Source: CAVXHV01 sp963761445 (lineage in GTDB: Bacteria; Planctomycetota; Planctomycetia; Isosphaerales; Isosphaeraceae). From it: a stretch of DNA of 64,000 nucleotides. Under the pieces are notes generated by a model. That model was not told the DNA's origin. It searched no databases and saw only the letters and a list, made by a program, of their open reading frames with translations. Numbering within the stretch: position 1 is the stretch's first letter; every line of letters starts with the position of its first letter. Positions 18,533-27,234 of the stretch are shown here, in pieces. The stretch is from assembly GCA_963761445.1 (NCBI GenBank), contig CAVXHV010000020.1, forward strand, positions 1-64,000. Reading direction: 5' to 3'. The translations under genes and the position numbers were made by a program.

Positions 18533-18884
18533 AGCCCAGGGCATCGCCCTCGTCCTTACCCACAAGTCTGAACCAGTTATGGCTCATTAAGTTACGGCGA
18601 CAGAACGGAGCTTTGATTGGAAAATGTGTACTACATGTACACCAGGTGCATTCAAAAGGCACTCACATGACGAGCCGGCCAATATTGAGAGTTCCCCGGA
18701 AAAACCGAGAAAGTGAATAGTGCGCATAACATCACAATTGTGTATGTCGATCGATAATGCTTCCGTATCTTATCGTAAACTCTTGTTAAATATCGTGTTA
18801 TGACTTGTGGGTAAGGACGAGGGCATCGCCCTGGGTTTCCGCGGCATCGCCCTGGGTTTCCGCGGCATCGTCCTGGGTTCCCTA
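18533..18884. repeat. Inverted-repeat element with AT-rich core and 21-bp tandem units
   Basis: Left arm CCCAGGGCATCGCCCTCGTC continues CTTACCCACAAGTC (18535-18568). The reverse complement of this arm, with a few mismatches around the GGGCATCGCCC palindrome, lies at 18802-18835. The 235 bases between are clearly AT-richer than the surroundings and hold no gene. The right arm is followed by 21-base tandem units (GGCATCGCCCTGGGTTTCCG, three copies with changes, 18821-18884). This looks like a small non-autonomous element or an imported AT-rich piece. Its location is upstream of the kinase operon. Confidence 0.65.
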
Positions 18885-18895
18885 CCCGGCCAATG

Positions 18896-19170
18896 TCACC
18901 GCGCCAGTTGCAGCCGCGTCGCCGCGAAAAAGCCGTTGAAGCACTGCCGCCCCACGGCCAGCACAGGGCTCCCGTGGCAGAGATTCTCACTCAGATCTTC
19001 CAACCAGTAGCGGTCCGGCACCAATGAAGGCTCCGCCTCGACGATCACCAGATCCTTCGGCCGCTCGCCGGAGCCACCTGCAACACGAGACGTCTCGGCT
19101 CAGCCGCCGTCTGCGTCGGCTCGATCCAGGAGTCGATGATTGCGCCGGCCACCACCATTTCGGAGTCCAT
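18896..19170 (-). pseudogene. Small hypothetical gene with one frameshift
   Basis: An ATG at 19170 preceded by AAAGAGGAG gives MDSEMVVAGAIIDSWIEPTQ and TAAEPRRLVLQVAP. After a one-base shift near 19050 it continues KDLVIVEAEPSLVPDRYWLE, DLSENLCHGSPVLAVGRQCF and FAATRLQLAR to a stop at 18896-18898. The total length of 275 bases is not a multiple of three. I do not recognise the family, but the good ribosome binding site and protein-like composition across the shift argue for a real gene. Confidence 0.5.
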
Positions 19171-19532
19171 CCTCGCACTCTCCTCTTTCCGACTCGTTCG
19201 CGCGCCACTATTCAACCTCATCTCCCCCTCCTTTCATTATCGATCGCTCACATCCATCATAGCAGCCAAGAATTGCTCGGTCAACATCGGTTTTCTCTCG
19301 ATTCCTCCAAGCCTGCTTGACACCGTACACATACACTTTTCGCTTATCGTGCCACATCGTCGCCAGCTCCACGCATCTTTTGGCGTAAACACCACACTAC
19401 GTCCCAAATTTGCTCGATGGCAAGCCGAAAATCTTTACGATCGAGTGATTGGCTCGACTCGTGCATCACCGTGACAGCAACCGCGCTGACATGATTGCTA
19501 TCGTCTTTCGCCGCTGGCTCACGCGAAGGATT

Positions 19533-20588
19533 TCAACCGAGAGGCGCGACTCCGAGCCTCTGTGCGAGTTGATCCAGCTTGGCACGAAGGTGCAATTCGA
19601 GTGGAATTCCGTCCATCGTCCGCTGCTTGAACATGATGCGTTCGGGCTCGCCCGGTAAAAGAATCGCATCCACGCCGGCCATCCGGGGCGTCGCCTGGAT
19701 GAATTCGCCCACGCGGCTGGCCTGGCCGCTGACGTAGTCCTTACCTGCGAAAAGCTCCGGATCGAACACCACGAACAGTACATTATTCCCGCCGGTTGGC
19801 CGGTCTTCACGATCGCTGCACCGCCCGCCCGATAGGCCTCCCGCCCAGAGTTCAAGTATCAGGGCCAGCCCAAAGCCCTTGTACGATTGAGCTCCGCCCA
19901 GCGGAAGAATGGTCCCCGGCGGGGGCTCATAAAGCACCGCAGGGTCTGTCGTCGGCCGGCCGTTGTGATCCAGCAGCCATCCCTCCGGAACCCGGCGCTG
20001 ACTGATGTAATATCCCCTGACCTTCCCCTCCGCGACCACGCTCGTCCCAAAGTCCGCGACGATCGGCGCATCGGGGTCGTCCGTCGGAATTGCCGCACAG
20101 AACGGGTTCGTGCTCAGTCTTGGCTCGATTCCGCCAGGTGGGGCCACCCGCTTCCAACCTCCGCAATTGTTTACCGTGGCCATGAGCAAGAACCCTTCCG
20201 ACGCCGCCCGCTCGGCATACTCGCCCAATCGGCCAATGTGCCCGCAATCACGCGCCGCAGCGGCCGACACACCGATCGCCCTTGCCTTGGGGAACAGCAG
20301 ATCCAGCATCCGGTGCGCCTGCACCTGGCCCAGCCCCCATTGCCCGTCACACACCACCAGGGCCGGTGTCTCTTGCACGACACGAAGGCTCACCCCAAGC
20401 TGAATCTCCCCGCGCTCGATGAACTCCACGTACTGCAATAGCCGCATCACACCGTGTGAGTCATGGTCACGCAGATTGGCACCGACCAAGCTCCGCGCCA
20501 CCACGGCGGCATCTTCCCGCGGAACGCCCGCTCCAGCCAGAACTTGCGTGGCAAACTCGGTCAGACTCGATGCAGAAACGTCAGGCAT
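19533..20588 (-). CDS. Malate/L-lactate dehydrogenase family (Ldh_2) oxidoreductase
   Basis: This 351-residue protein belongs to the Ldh_2 family of NAD(P)-dependent 2-hydroxyacid dehydrogenases, a fold different from classical LDH/MDH. Seen: VVARSLVGANLRDHDSHGVM (DSHG with the conserved His), ARAIGVSAAAARDCGHIGRL, NNCGGWKRVAPPGGIEPRLS followed by TNPFCAAIP, IVADFGTSVVAEGKV, GYYISQRRVPEGWLLDHNGR, LPLGGAQSYKGFGLALILEL, and the C-terminal LPGEPERIMFKQRTMDGIPL. I chose the ATG at 20588 (MPDVSASSL) over an upstream TTG at 20603. It appears intact and monocistronic. The substrate (malate, lactate, ureidoglycolate or another) is not resolved. Confidence 0.9.
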   Translation of the reverse strand: MPDVSASSLTEFATQVLAGAGVPREDAAVVARSLVGANLRDHDSHGVMRLLQYVEFIERGEIQLGVSLRVVQETPALVVCDGQWGLGQVQAHRMLDLLFPKARAIGVSAAAARDCGHIGRLGEYAERAASEGFLLMATVNNCGGWKRVAPPGGIEPRLSTNPFCAAIPTDDPDAPIVADFGTSVVAEGKVRGYYISQRRVPEGWLLDHNGRPTTDPAVLYEPPPGTILPLGGAQSYKGFGLALILELWAGGLSGGRCSDREDRPTGGNNVLFVVFDPELFAGKDYVSGQASRVGEFIQATPRMAGVDAILLPGEPERIMFKQRTMDGIPLELHLRAKLDQLAQRLGVAPLG

Positions 20589-20615
20589 GAGAACCGCACT
20601 CAAATCTTGGTAGCA

Positions 20616-20632
20616 GGCACACGCCGTGTGCC
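20616..20632. repeat. Palindrome GGCACACG-C-CGTGTGCC, copy 1
   Basis: Within GTAGCAGGCACACGCCGTGT, a planctomycete-type intergenic palindrome with 8-base perfect arms. Two further copies lie at 24183-24199 and 24228-24244. This copy sits just upstream of the Ldh_2 gene start. Confidence 0.8.
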
Positions 20633-20803
20633 GTCCGCCGGCTCATCACGAACAAATGCTGCAGGTTCAGCCGCCCGATCTTATCGTCCGGTGCACCGTT
20701 TGCAATTGTGCGCCCGCCATGGTCGAATCGGGTGGCGTCGACTTGGCAACCGTTAAGGTCCTCGGCCTCCCGCCACACGCAACTCATAATAGGGGGTGTC
20801 CTG

Positions 20804-21796
20804 ATGTCGTTCCGAATCGAAACCAGCGACCACGGTGGCAGAACGGTCTACTCCCTCCACGACGATGCAACCGGTGCCGCAGCGTCCGTTTTGCCCTCGT
20901 ACGGATTCAATCTTTTCGACCTTCGACTCCCGCTCGCCGGCGAGCCGCGCCCGGTCTTGGTCTCATCCCCTGATTTCGCCGACCACCCAGCTCACCCTGC
21001 CGGGAATGGCACACCCATTCTGTTCCCGTTCCCGAATCGGATCCGTGACGGCAGATTCGTTTTTGAAGGACGCACCTACCAGTTGCCCGCAACCAACGGC
21101 CCCAACGCAATTCACGGCTTCGCCATGACTGCGCCCTGGGATGTCATCGAGCACAAAGCCGGAGTCGACCGCGCTTCGATAGTCGGCAGCTACCAGATCT
21201 CCAAACATTCCCCCGACTCGCGTTCTCTCTGGCCGGCCGATGCTCTGCTCCAGGTCGCCTATGTCCTTGCCGGTCGCCGCCTCTCGATGACCGTCACCGT
21301 TTCCAACCCGGGCGCGGCCAATCTGCCCTACGGATTCGGCATCCACCCCTATTTCCGCCTCCCCTTCGCACCGGGAGGAAATCCGGCGCAAACGCAGGTA
21401 ATCTTGCCCGCCTCCAAATACTGGGTCCTCAAGGACTTCCTGCCGACCGGCGAGATCCGTCCCGTCGATTCCAGGCTCGATTTTCGTGCCGGCCAGCCGC
21501 GAAACGGTCTTGAGCTCGACGACGTGCTCACAGGATTGCAATATCACGACCGGCGCGGCGTGGCCCGGCTCGTCGATCTGGAGAAAAAGGCCGAGTTTCG
21601 GCTTACATTCGATGACGGAATTCGTGAGCTCGTCGTCTATACGCCTCCGCGCAAGCCGGATGTACTGGCCGTCGAGCCCTACACCCAGGCAACCGACGCG
21701 ATCAACCTCCAGCCCCAGGGCAAGGACGCCGGCCTCCGTCTGCTGGCCCACGGCCGCCAGGACACATTTTCCCTCACAATGGAAACCCTGGGCTAA
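20804..21796 (+). CDS. Aldose 1-epimerase family protein
   Basis: This is a 330-residue mutarotase-fold protein. Seen: ILFPFPNRIRDGRFVFEGRT, AIHGFAMTAPWDVIEHKAG with the family's conserved His-Gly-Phe, YGFGIHPYFRLPF with the second catalytic-type His, and VLAVEPYTQATDAINL near the end, where the family base (Glu) lies in the xxEPxT motif. The start at 20804 (MSFRIETSDHGG) follows an AGGGGGTG stretch. The reading frame remains open upstream to 20708 without conserved sequence. It interconverts sugar anomers or epimerises hexose-6-phosphates. The divergent neighbour is Ldh_2. Intact. Confidence 0.9.
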   Translation: MSFRIETSDHGGRTVYSLHDDATGAAASVLPSYGFNLFDLRLPLAGEPRPVLVSSPDFADHPAHPAGNGTPILFPFPNRIRDGRFVFEGRTYQLPATNGPNAIHGFAMTAPWDVIEHKAGVDRASIVGSYQISKHSPDSRSLWPADALLQVAYVLAGRRLSMTVTVSNPGAANLPYGFGIHPYFRLPFAPGGNPAQTQVILPASKYWVLKDFLPTGEIRPVDSRLDFRAGQPRNGLELDDVLTGLQYHDRRGVARLVDLEKKAEFRLTFDDGIRELVVYTPPRKPDVLAVEPYTQATDAINLQPQGKDAGLRLLAHGRQDTFSLTMETLG

Positions 21797-22020
21797 AGTG
21801 CGCCGGTTTGACTGAAAAGCTTCTCGCCAGGCTCTGATCTCGAACACACCATACTTCGGCGTCGTCAAAGCTATAGAGCACGGCGCGCCGGGTCGGTTTT
21901 CTGGTGCGTCGAGGTCGGCGCTCGTCACACTTTGCCGCCGCGAGCGTCATCCTGATGGCAATCTCTATTGAGTCCGCAGCTATTTTGAGTCAAGTTGGGG
22001 AAGCATTGAGGGAAAATCCC

Positions 22021-22551
22021 ATGCCGGCAACCCAGGAATTGCTCATGGAGCCGACCATCGGGGCAGGTCTTCACGATTTACGTGGTCTGCGCATCGACCT
22101 CCTGCGCTCCGCAGCCGAAATCTACTTGAAGCTTGCCTATCCCTCCGGTAATCCACCGGACGCGGTGACACGCCGCACCATCTGGCGCGACGACTGCACG
22201 GCCGATGTTCTCTTGAAGGGACCACCCTTCGAACGCGCCGGTAAAGCCCCCGGCCGCCCATCCCCGATCTACGCCTTGCGGCTGGGAAACCACCGCTATC
22301 CTCACATGAAGCTCCAGATCGAGGCCTGGCCCAATGAGGCGGGTTTTCTCGTCTCCGTCAACACCCACGACCAGGTCACCGGCATCGATCTCTGTGCGAT
22401 CGACGCCGAGGCTTTTCGCAACCTTCAGGCCGAAAACCAGCGATTGAAGGAAGCAATCGAGGCCGAGTGGGATCGCGCCGGCCTCCCTACTTTCTTGCGC
22501 TACCTCAGGGATTACATCAAGGATAAAGCAGCAAGCGGCCCCGCCGAATGA
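22021..22551 (+). CDS. Conserved hypothetical protein
   Basis: This is a 176-residue protein from ATG 22021 (MPATQELLMEPTIGAG). The frame is open to 21904, but the upstream residues look non-coding. Features: LRSAAEIYLKLAYP, a compact beta-rich centre (YALRLGNHRYPHMKLQIEAW; GFLVSVNTHDQVTG) and a C-terminal helix AENQRLKEAIEAEWDRAGLP. No signal peptide or TM helix. I do not recognise a domain. The even composition and the membrane protein downstream on the same strand suggest a real, perhaps co-expressed, gene. Confidence 0.75.
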   Translation: MPATQELLMEPTIGAGLHDLRGLRIDLLRSAAEIYLKLAYPSGNPPDAVTRRTIWRDDCTADVLLKGPPFERAGKAPGRPSPIYALRLGNHRYPHMKLQIEAWPNEAGFLVSVNTHDQVTGIDLCAIDAEAFRNLQAENQRLKEAIEAEWDRAGLPTFLRYLRDYIKDKAASGPAE

Positions 22552-22807
22552 TGCCCACGAACTTCAAGTCCGTTCTCGCCATCGTCATTCACGTCGAGTA
22601 CAATTGTCGCACGTGATGAGCTTCGCAACTTCGAGCGACGCCGCAATTCACGCGGATTCGTCAAGTTGATCCCGGTGCCGCACCGCCGGAATCACCGCGC
22701 GGGTTGATGGTTGAACGGCAGGGTCATCCGACAGGGGGCAGGGTTGATGGATTGGAGGCTCCCGTTCGTCTGGCGCAGACTCAGCCCCCCCTCCATCGAA
22801 CACCTCG

Positions 22808-24163
22808 ATGGCGCTTTCTTCATTGCGCCGCTGGTTCGCGGGCCTCACCCTCTCGTCGCCGCAGGCACTGCCCGACTTTCAGCATCCGCTGGTCGCCCTT
22901 CTCACCGGACTGGCAGTCCTGCTAGCTCTAGCCGTGCTCTTTCAGGGCCCCGTCCTGACCCTGAAGCAGATCTTCGACCTTCCCGGCCACTTCAGGATCA
23001 TCCGAGACGCGGCCAGGCGCGTCTGGCAGGCCGGTCGACTGATCGCCGTTGTGATCGGCTTCACCGTCCTTGGCTGGACAGCCAGCCAGGCTTTGAATTT
23101 CATGAGAGACGACGGCCGCCGCGCCGACCTCACCGTCCTGACGAAGTCACGCGCCCTCTTTGAATTGGCTATCGAGCAAGGTGTTCTGGCCGGCCTCACC
23201 CCCCTGCGTGACGTGGCCGCACTGGGTGACAACGTGATCCTCGTTTTGATCGTCGTCGTGGTCGTGTTCCGGGCGTCCCTCGAATTACCGGGTTGGGGCA
23301 TCCCCCGCGACTACTCCCGAAAAGCCGCGCTGGCCTCCACCGTCAGCCGCTGGTCGACGGCGATCTGGGGCAGCGGGTCGCTCTACGCGCTCTATCGCGC
23401 CGTGGGCTGGGGCGCCGGTAGCGGCGACTTGCCTCTGGGCGGTTGCCTGGTCGTCGAGGCCGCCTTCGTCCCGGTCCTGATGCTGATCTGCGACGGCTTC
23501 CTGCTCGCGTGGATTTTGACCGAGCTTCGCAACGCCGGCGTGAAAACGTCCGGTGAAGACCGGCTCGACATCCGCGAGGCACTCGCCTTGATGCCCGCCG
23601 CCGCATTGGCCTGCGTCGTCGCCTTGCCCTCGCGTTATCTGGCCAACTTTGTCTGGTTGAGCGCAGCCTACTTCCCCACCTGGATCAACGCGACTCCGCT
23701 CGGCAGCTACGTGCGCTGGCAGCTCGGCTGGGGCCTCACCGATATTCAAGCCGCCGGGCTCGCAATGGTCGGGCTTGCCGGCACCGTCGCCTGGAGCCGC
23801 GGCTCGATCTGGGGATCGCTCGTCGGATTCAGACGACTTCTCGTCGCCAGCGCAGGCCACATGGTCGTCGTCCTGGCCATGTCGTGCGCGGCCACCGCTT
23901 TGCTCGCCGGGTCCGTCTATGCCCTCCTCCTGCTCCTGCCTGCCCAGGGCTGGGTCTTGGCCGCGGCCGATGCCTACGCCCACTATGTCACGTTGCCGGT
24001 CGGCCTCTGGACTCTCGCCGCCGCCATCATCCTGGCCGAGCGATCACTCCCCTCCGCGTCGGTGCGCTCCCCTCTCGCTTCCGCGGCTGAAACCGAGGCC
24101 CAAGCCGACCTCGACCGCAACGGCCAAGGCGAACAGCTCCTCACCGCGTCACCCGTTTCCTGA
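22808..24163 (+). CDS. Multi-pass membrane protein of unknown function
   Basis: The product has about 450 residues and at least nine hydrophobic segments, including LVALLTGLAVLLALAVLF, VILVLIVVVVVFRASLEL, LMLICDGFLLAWILTE, AAALACVVALPSRYLANF, LLAGSVYALLLLLPAQGW and VTLPVGLWTLAAAIILAE. The C-terminal 35 residues are hydrophilic and acidic. The natural start may be the ATG at 22747 (MDWRLPFVWRRLSPPSIEHL), which lies in another frame and would need one base change near 22830; the frame in use here has no ribosome binding site before 22808. The family is not recognised. Two GGCACACG palindromes follow the stop. Confidence 0.75.
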   Translation: MALSSLRRWFAGLTLSSPQALPDFQHPLVALLTGLAVLLALAVLFQGPVLTLKQIFDLPGHFRIIRDAARRVWQAGRLIAVVIGFTVLGWTASQALNFMRDDGRRADLTVLTKSRALFELAIEQGVLAGLTPLRDVAALGDNVILVLIVVVVVFRASLELPGWGIPRDYSRKAALASTVSRWSTAIWGSGSLYALYRAVGWGAGSGDLPLGGCLVVEAAFVPVLMLICDGFLLAWILTELRNAGVKTSGEDRLDIREALALMPAAALACVVALPSRYLANFVWLSAAYFPTWINATPLGSYVRWQLGWGLTDIQAAGLAMVGLAGTVAWSRGSIWGSLVGFRRLLVASAGHMVVVLAMSCAATALLAGSVYALLLLLPAQGWVLAAADAYAHYVTLPVGLWTLAAAIILAERSLPSASVRSPLASAAETEAQADLDRNGQGEQLLTASPVS

Positions 24164-24182
24164 CCGCCCTTCCCTCGTAGCA

Positions 24183-24244
24183 GGCACACGCCGTGTGCCG
24201 TCCGCCCTTCACTCGATTCTCGTAGCAGGCACACGCCCTGCGCC
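24183..24244. repeat. Two GGCACACG palindromes between convergent genes
   Basis: Copies at 24183-24199 (perfect 8-base arms) and 24228-24244 (arms degenerate) lie 45 bases apart, each preceded by CTCGTAGCA, in the gap between the convergent membrane-protein and 24254-25633 genes. Hairpins in this position could act as bidirectional terminators, although no U-run follows. Confidence 0.75.
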
Positions 24245-24253
24245 GTCCGCCCT

Positions 24254-25633
24254 TTACTCGATCCCAGCGGGAATCACGTCGTCTCTCGAGATCCCTTCAG
24301 GCAGCTCCTCGAGATAACCCTCGAGAAGCTCCCCCGCCCGCGCCGGCGCTCGTCCCTTCTCCCGCCGATAAAGCTCCGCCGCCAGCTTGACAATCAGCAC
24401 CGATCGCCGCCTGCGTTCGCGCGCAAAAAAGCCGTCGCCTTCCCACGCGCTCAGGGCAAATCCATTCTCAGAATCGAGCCATCTCGGGTCCTGGGCGATC
24501 TCACGAAAGATCCAGCGGGCCAGCAGCGTCTCGTCAATCGCTTGATTGACCGTCGCAGGGCTGACATCGCGAGCCTCCCGCGGTACAGATTTGTCGAACT
24601 CGTAGAGATAGATGTCCTCGAGCTTTGTATGCGGTGCTCGCTTCGCGGCAGGCTTGTCAACCTCCGCCAGCCAGTTCGTGAACAGGAACCGAATCACCCG
24701 CCGGCTTCTCTCGATGTCATTACTTGCCCGGAACCGGTACTTCTGCACCGTACCCCGCCAGTTCCCCGGCACAAGATGTTCCAGCACGCCGTCCTTCCCG
24801 CCGGGCAACGAAATCTCGCCCGAGACAAGCTTCAGCTCGTTCAATTCCCTGCTCAACAACAAGTACTCCACCTTGAGCGCGTCCGAGACAGGCGCAGTCA
24901 ATCGGTCGGCCGCTTGCACGTCCTCGAGCGCGCGGCGCAACATCTCCGCATCGACCCGCGGGTCTGCCGCCCAGCGCACAATCCGCTTCGCGGCCCGCTC
25001 GTGCATCCTTGCACCGTATCTCCGCTCGACCAGACCGGCATGCCTCCCAACCATTCGGCTCGAACGCAACATGGCCCGGTACCAGCCCCACGCCTCGGCC
25101 ATCTTCCCCTGCTCTTCCAGGCGTGAGCCTTCCAGCGCCGCCAAGGCGTTGTGAAAGTAAACCTCTTGCATGAGACCCAGCAGCGTGTCGACTGAGTATT
25201 CGCCCGGTTGGTGATACAGCGCGTCGCGCCGCTCGCTTCCCTCACGCCATATCTCGAGAGCCCATCGATTTTGCTCGAGCCACTCGCGAGCTTCCGGCTT
25301 CGCCTTCGACCAGTGCAGACGATCCTCATGGTGGTCCCACGCCGCGTCCCCGATGGCGTCTGGCATGTCCGCCAGCCTGATTCTCGCCTCGGCATACGCC
25401 GCATACGCATTGTCGCGATCCGCAATCACAACCGGCTGCCGCGCCACGGCCACGTCAAACGGATCTCCCAGATCCGGCAGCTCGCCGGGGCTCCGAAGCT
25501 GCCACCAGAAGATTCCGCCAATCGCGGCAAGCGCAACCACAACCGCCGTTGCACACACCCGAAACCGGGTAAACGGCGTTCGCTTCGCACCTTTCGTCTC
25601 TGACACGGCAGTCGAGGTTCGTAAATCCGCCAC
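24254..25633 (-). CDS. Membrane-anchored hypothetical protein, tandem paralogue A
   Basis: This is a 459-residue protein with a short cytoplasmic N-terminus, one transmembrane helix (ATAVVVALAAIGGIFWWQL, residues about 28-46) and a helical extracytoplasmic domain. Landmarks shared with its upstream paralogue: LPDLGDPFDVAVARQPV, NRWALEIWREGSERRDALYH with HQPGEYSVDTLL, LEGSRLEEQGKMAEAWGWYR, RSSRMVGRHAGLVERRYGAR, ASNDIERSRRVIRFLFTNWL, RRRSVLIVKLAAELYRREKG and the end DDVIPAGIE. The family recurs in planctomycetes as hypothetical proteins; no enzymatic motif is evident. It lies 9 bases downstream of the paralogue, so they form an operon. Confidence 0.8.
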   Translation of the reverse strand: MADLRTSTAVSETKGAKRTPFTRFRVCATAVVVALAAIGGIFWWQLRSPGELPDLGDPFDVAVARQPVVIADRDNAYAAYAEARIRLADMPDAIGDAAWDHHEDRLHWSKAKPEAREWLEQNRWALEIWREGSERRDALYHQPGEYSVDTLLGLMQEVYFHNALAALEGSRLEEQGKMAEAWGWYRAMLRSSRMVGRHAGLVERRYGARMHERAAKRIVRWAADPRVDAEMLRRALEDVQAADRLTAPVSDALKVEYLLLSRELNELKLVSGEISLPGGKDGVLEHLVPGNWRGTVQKYRFRASNDIERSRRVIRFLFTNWLAEVDKPAAKRAPHTKLEDIYLYEFDKSVPREARDVSPATVNQAIDETLLARWIFREIAQDPRWLDSENGFALSAWEGDGFFARERRRRSVLIVKLAAELYRREKGRAPARAGELLEGYLEELPEGISRDDVIPAGIE

Positions 25634-25642
25634 GCCAGTGCC

Positions 25643-27007
25643 TCACTCAATCCCCGCCGGAATCGCCTCGTCCGCCCTGATCCCGACCGGCAATTCCTTG
25701 AGGTAGCCATCAAGTAGCGCCCCCGCACTCGCGGGAAAGCTCCCATGCTCGCGGCGATACACAAGGGCGGCCAGCTTGACGATCAACACAGCACGCCGTC
25801 TGGGCTCCCGCGCCAGGTTACCATCGCCTTCCCAGGCCCAGCCCGACCACGGAGGGCCGCCTTGCGCGTCGTTCCAGAACGACGGCCGAACAAACTCCTG
25901 CGCAAGCAAGGTCTGACCGATCGCCCGATCGAGGTCCTCCGGTGCAATCGCACGGGCAGACTGCGGTGCATTCGGGTCGGCCGCGTAGATCAAAGTTGGC
26001 TTCCGGATCGCGATCGGTGCTCGCGTACCCGCCGGTTTATCCACTTGCGGCAGCCAGTTCGCATACAGCAATCGCAACACGCGCCGGCTGCGCTCGACGT
26101 CGTTCGTCGCGCGCAGGCGAATCCGCTGCACCTGGGCCTTTGCCCCACTCGCCGCCACGATTTTCTCGAGCATGCCATTCGGACCGCCGGGCATGGGAAT
26201 GTCGGTGACAATCACGCGCAGCTCATCCAGGTCGCGAAGGCACACAATGTAATCGAGCTTCATCGTCTCGGAGAGCGCCACGGTCAGCCTGTCGGCGGCG
26301 ACCGTATCCGCCAGAGCCGTGCGCAGTAGTGCAACACTGACCCTCGGGTCCTCCGCCCAGTGGATGATGCATCGCGCCGAATCCTGGAAGATCGCGGCCC
26401 CGATTAGCCGTTCGATGAGGACGCCATGTCTGCCCACATGGCGGCTCGAGCGGAGCATCCCCTTGTAGCAAGCCCACGCTTCAGCCAGGCTCCCCTGCTC
26501 TTCAAGACGAGAGCCTTCCAGTCCGGCCAACCTGCCCAGGTTTCTGAGGTCTTGCACCACCGGCAACATCGTGTCCGCCGCCATCTCGCCGGGCTGATGA
26601 TACATCGCGTCCGGCCGCTCTGTCCCCTGGCGCCACGTATTCAGTGCCGGCCGGTTCGCGCCCAGGTAATCGCGGAATTCCGTGCCGGCCTTCGACCACG
26701 TCAGCTTCGTCCACTCAGTCCGCGCCATGGCGCTGGGGAAACGCGTCAATTGCCGCCTGGCGTCTATGTATTTGACAAAGGCGTTGTCATCGTCCGGCAA
26801 GTCGACCGGCCGCCGTGCCTCCGCGACCTCAAACGGATCGCCGACGTCCGGCAGCCCGTTCACACTTCGAGCTCCCCGGTAGAGCACCGCGAGCACCGCG
26901 ACGAACACGATCGAAATCGCCAGCGCCAGCACATGCCTTCGATTAAGCCGCCGCCGCACGGCGCGGCCTGATTCGACGATCACTGGCGGCCCTGTTCCGT
27001 GTTCCAT
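25643..27007 (-). CDS. Membrane-anchored hypothetical protein, tandem paralogue B
   Basis: This 454-residue paralogue of the next gene has the same architecture: TM helix HVLALAISIVFVAVLAVLYR, then LPDVGDPFEVAEARRPVDLP, ERPDAMYHQPGEMAADTMLP, LEGSRLEEQGSLAEAWACYK, RSSRHVGRHGVLIERLIGAA, ATNDVERSRRVLRLLYANWL, RRRAVLIVKLAALVYRREHG and the end DEAIPAGIE. I start at ATG 27007 (MEHGTGPPVIVESG) rather than the GTG-type extension to 27118, which adds unconserved residues. The C-terminus resembles the 'YRxxxGxxPxxxxxLxxxYL' ending found in many planctomycete secreted proteins. Confidence 0.8.
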   Translation of the reverse strand: MEHGTGPPVIVESGRAVRRRLNRRHVLALAISIVFVAVLAVLYRGARSVNGLPDVGDPFEVAEARRPVDLPDDDNAFVKYIDARRQLTRFPSAMARTEWTKLTWSKAGTEFRDYLGANRPALNTWRQGTERPDAMYHQPGEMAADTMLPVVQDLRNLGRLAGLEGSRLEEQGSLAEAWACYKGMLRSSRHVGRHGVLIERLIGAAIFQDSARCIIHWAEDPRVSVALLRTALADTVAADRLTVALSETMKLDYIVCLRDLDELRVIVTDIPMPGGPNGMLEKIVAASGAKAQVQRIRLRATNDVERSRRVLRLLYANWLPQVDKPAGTRAPIAIRKPTLIYAADPNAPQSARAIAPEDLDRAIGQTLLAQEFVRPSFWNDAQGGPPWSGWAWEGDGNLAREPRRRAVLIVKLAALVYRREHGSFPASAGALLDGYLKELPVGIRADEAIPAGIE

Positions 27008-27234
27008 GTCGGCCGGTCTCCGGCTTGCTGGCAAACAACCTGCGCCGGAAGGTCTCGCCCAACCCCCACACACAGATCGGTCGGTCCCCAGCACAAAGAC
27101 AATTGTAAGATGAATCATGAGGAAAACAAAGGCGCGTCTTTGGCAGCACCGTGGACAACGCCGCGCCGGCCCGTTAACTTTCGTGTAAGCGTCCCCTGAA
27201 CCCGATCCACGAACCCATCTGAGGAATCACCACC

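Noticed and set aside
24183..24244. Intrinsic terminators between the convergent genes
   Set aside because: The hairpins are members of a dispersed palindrome family and lack a U-run; termination is possible but not supported.
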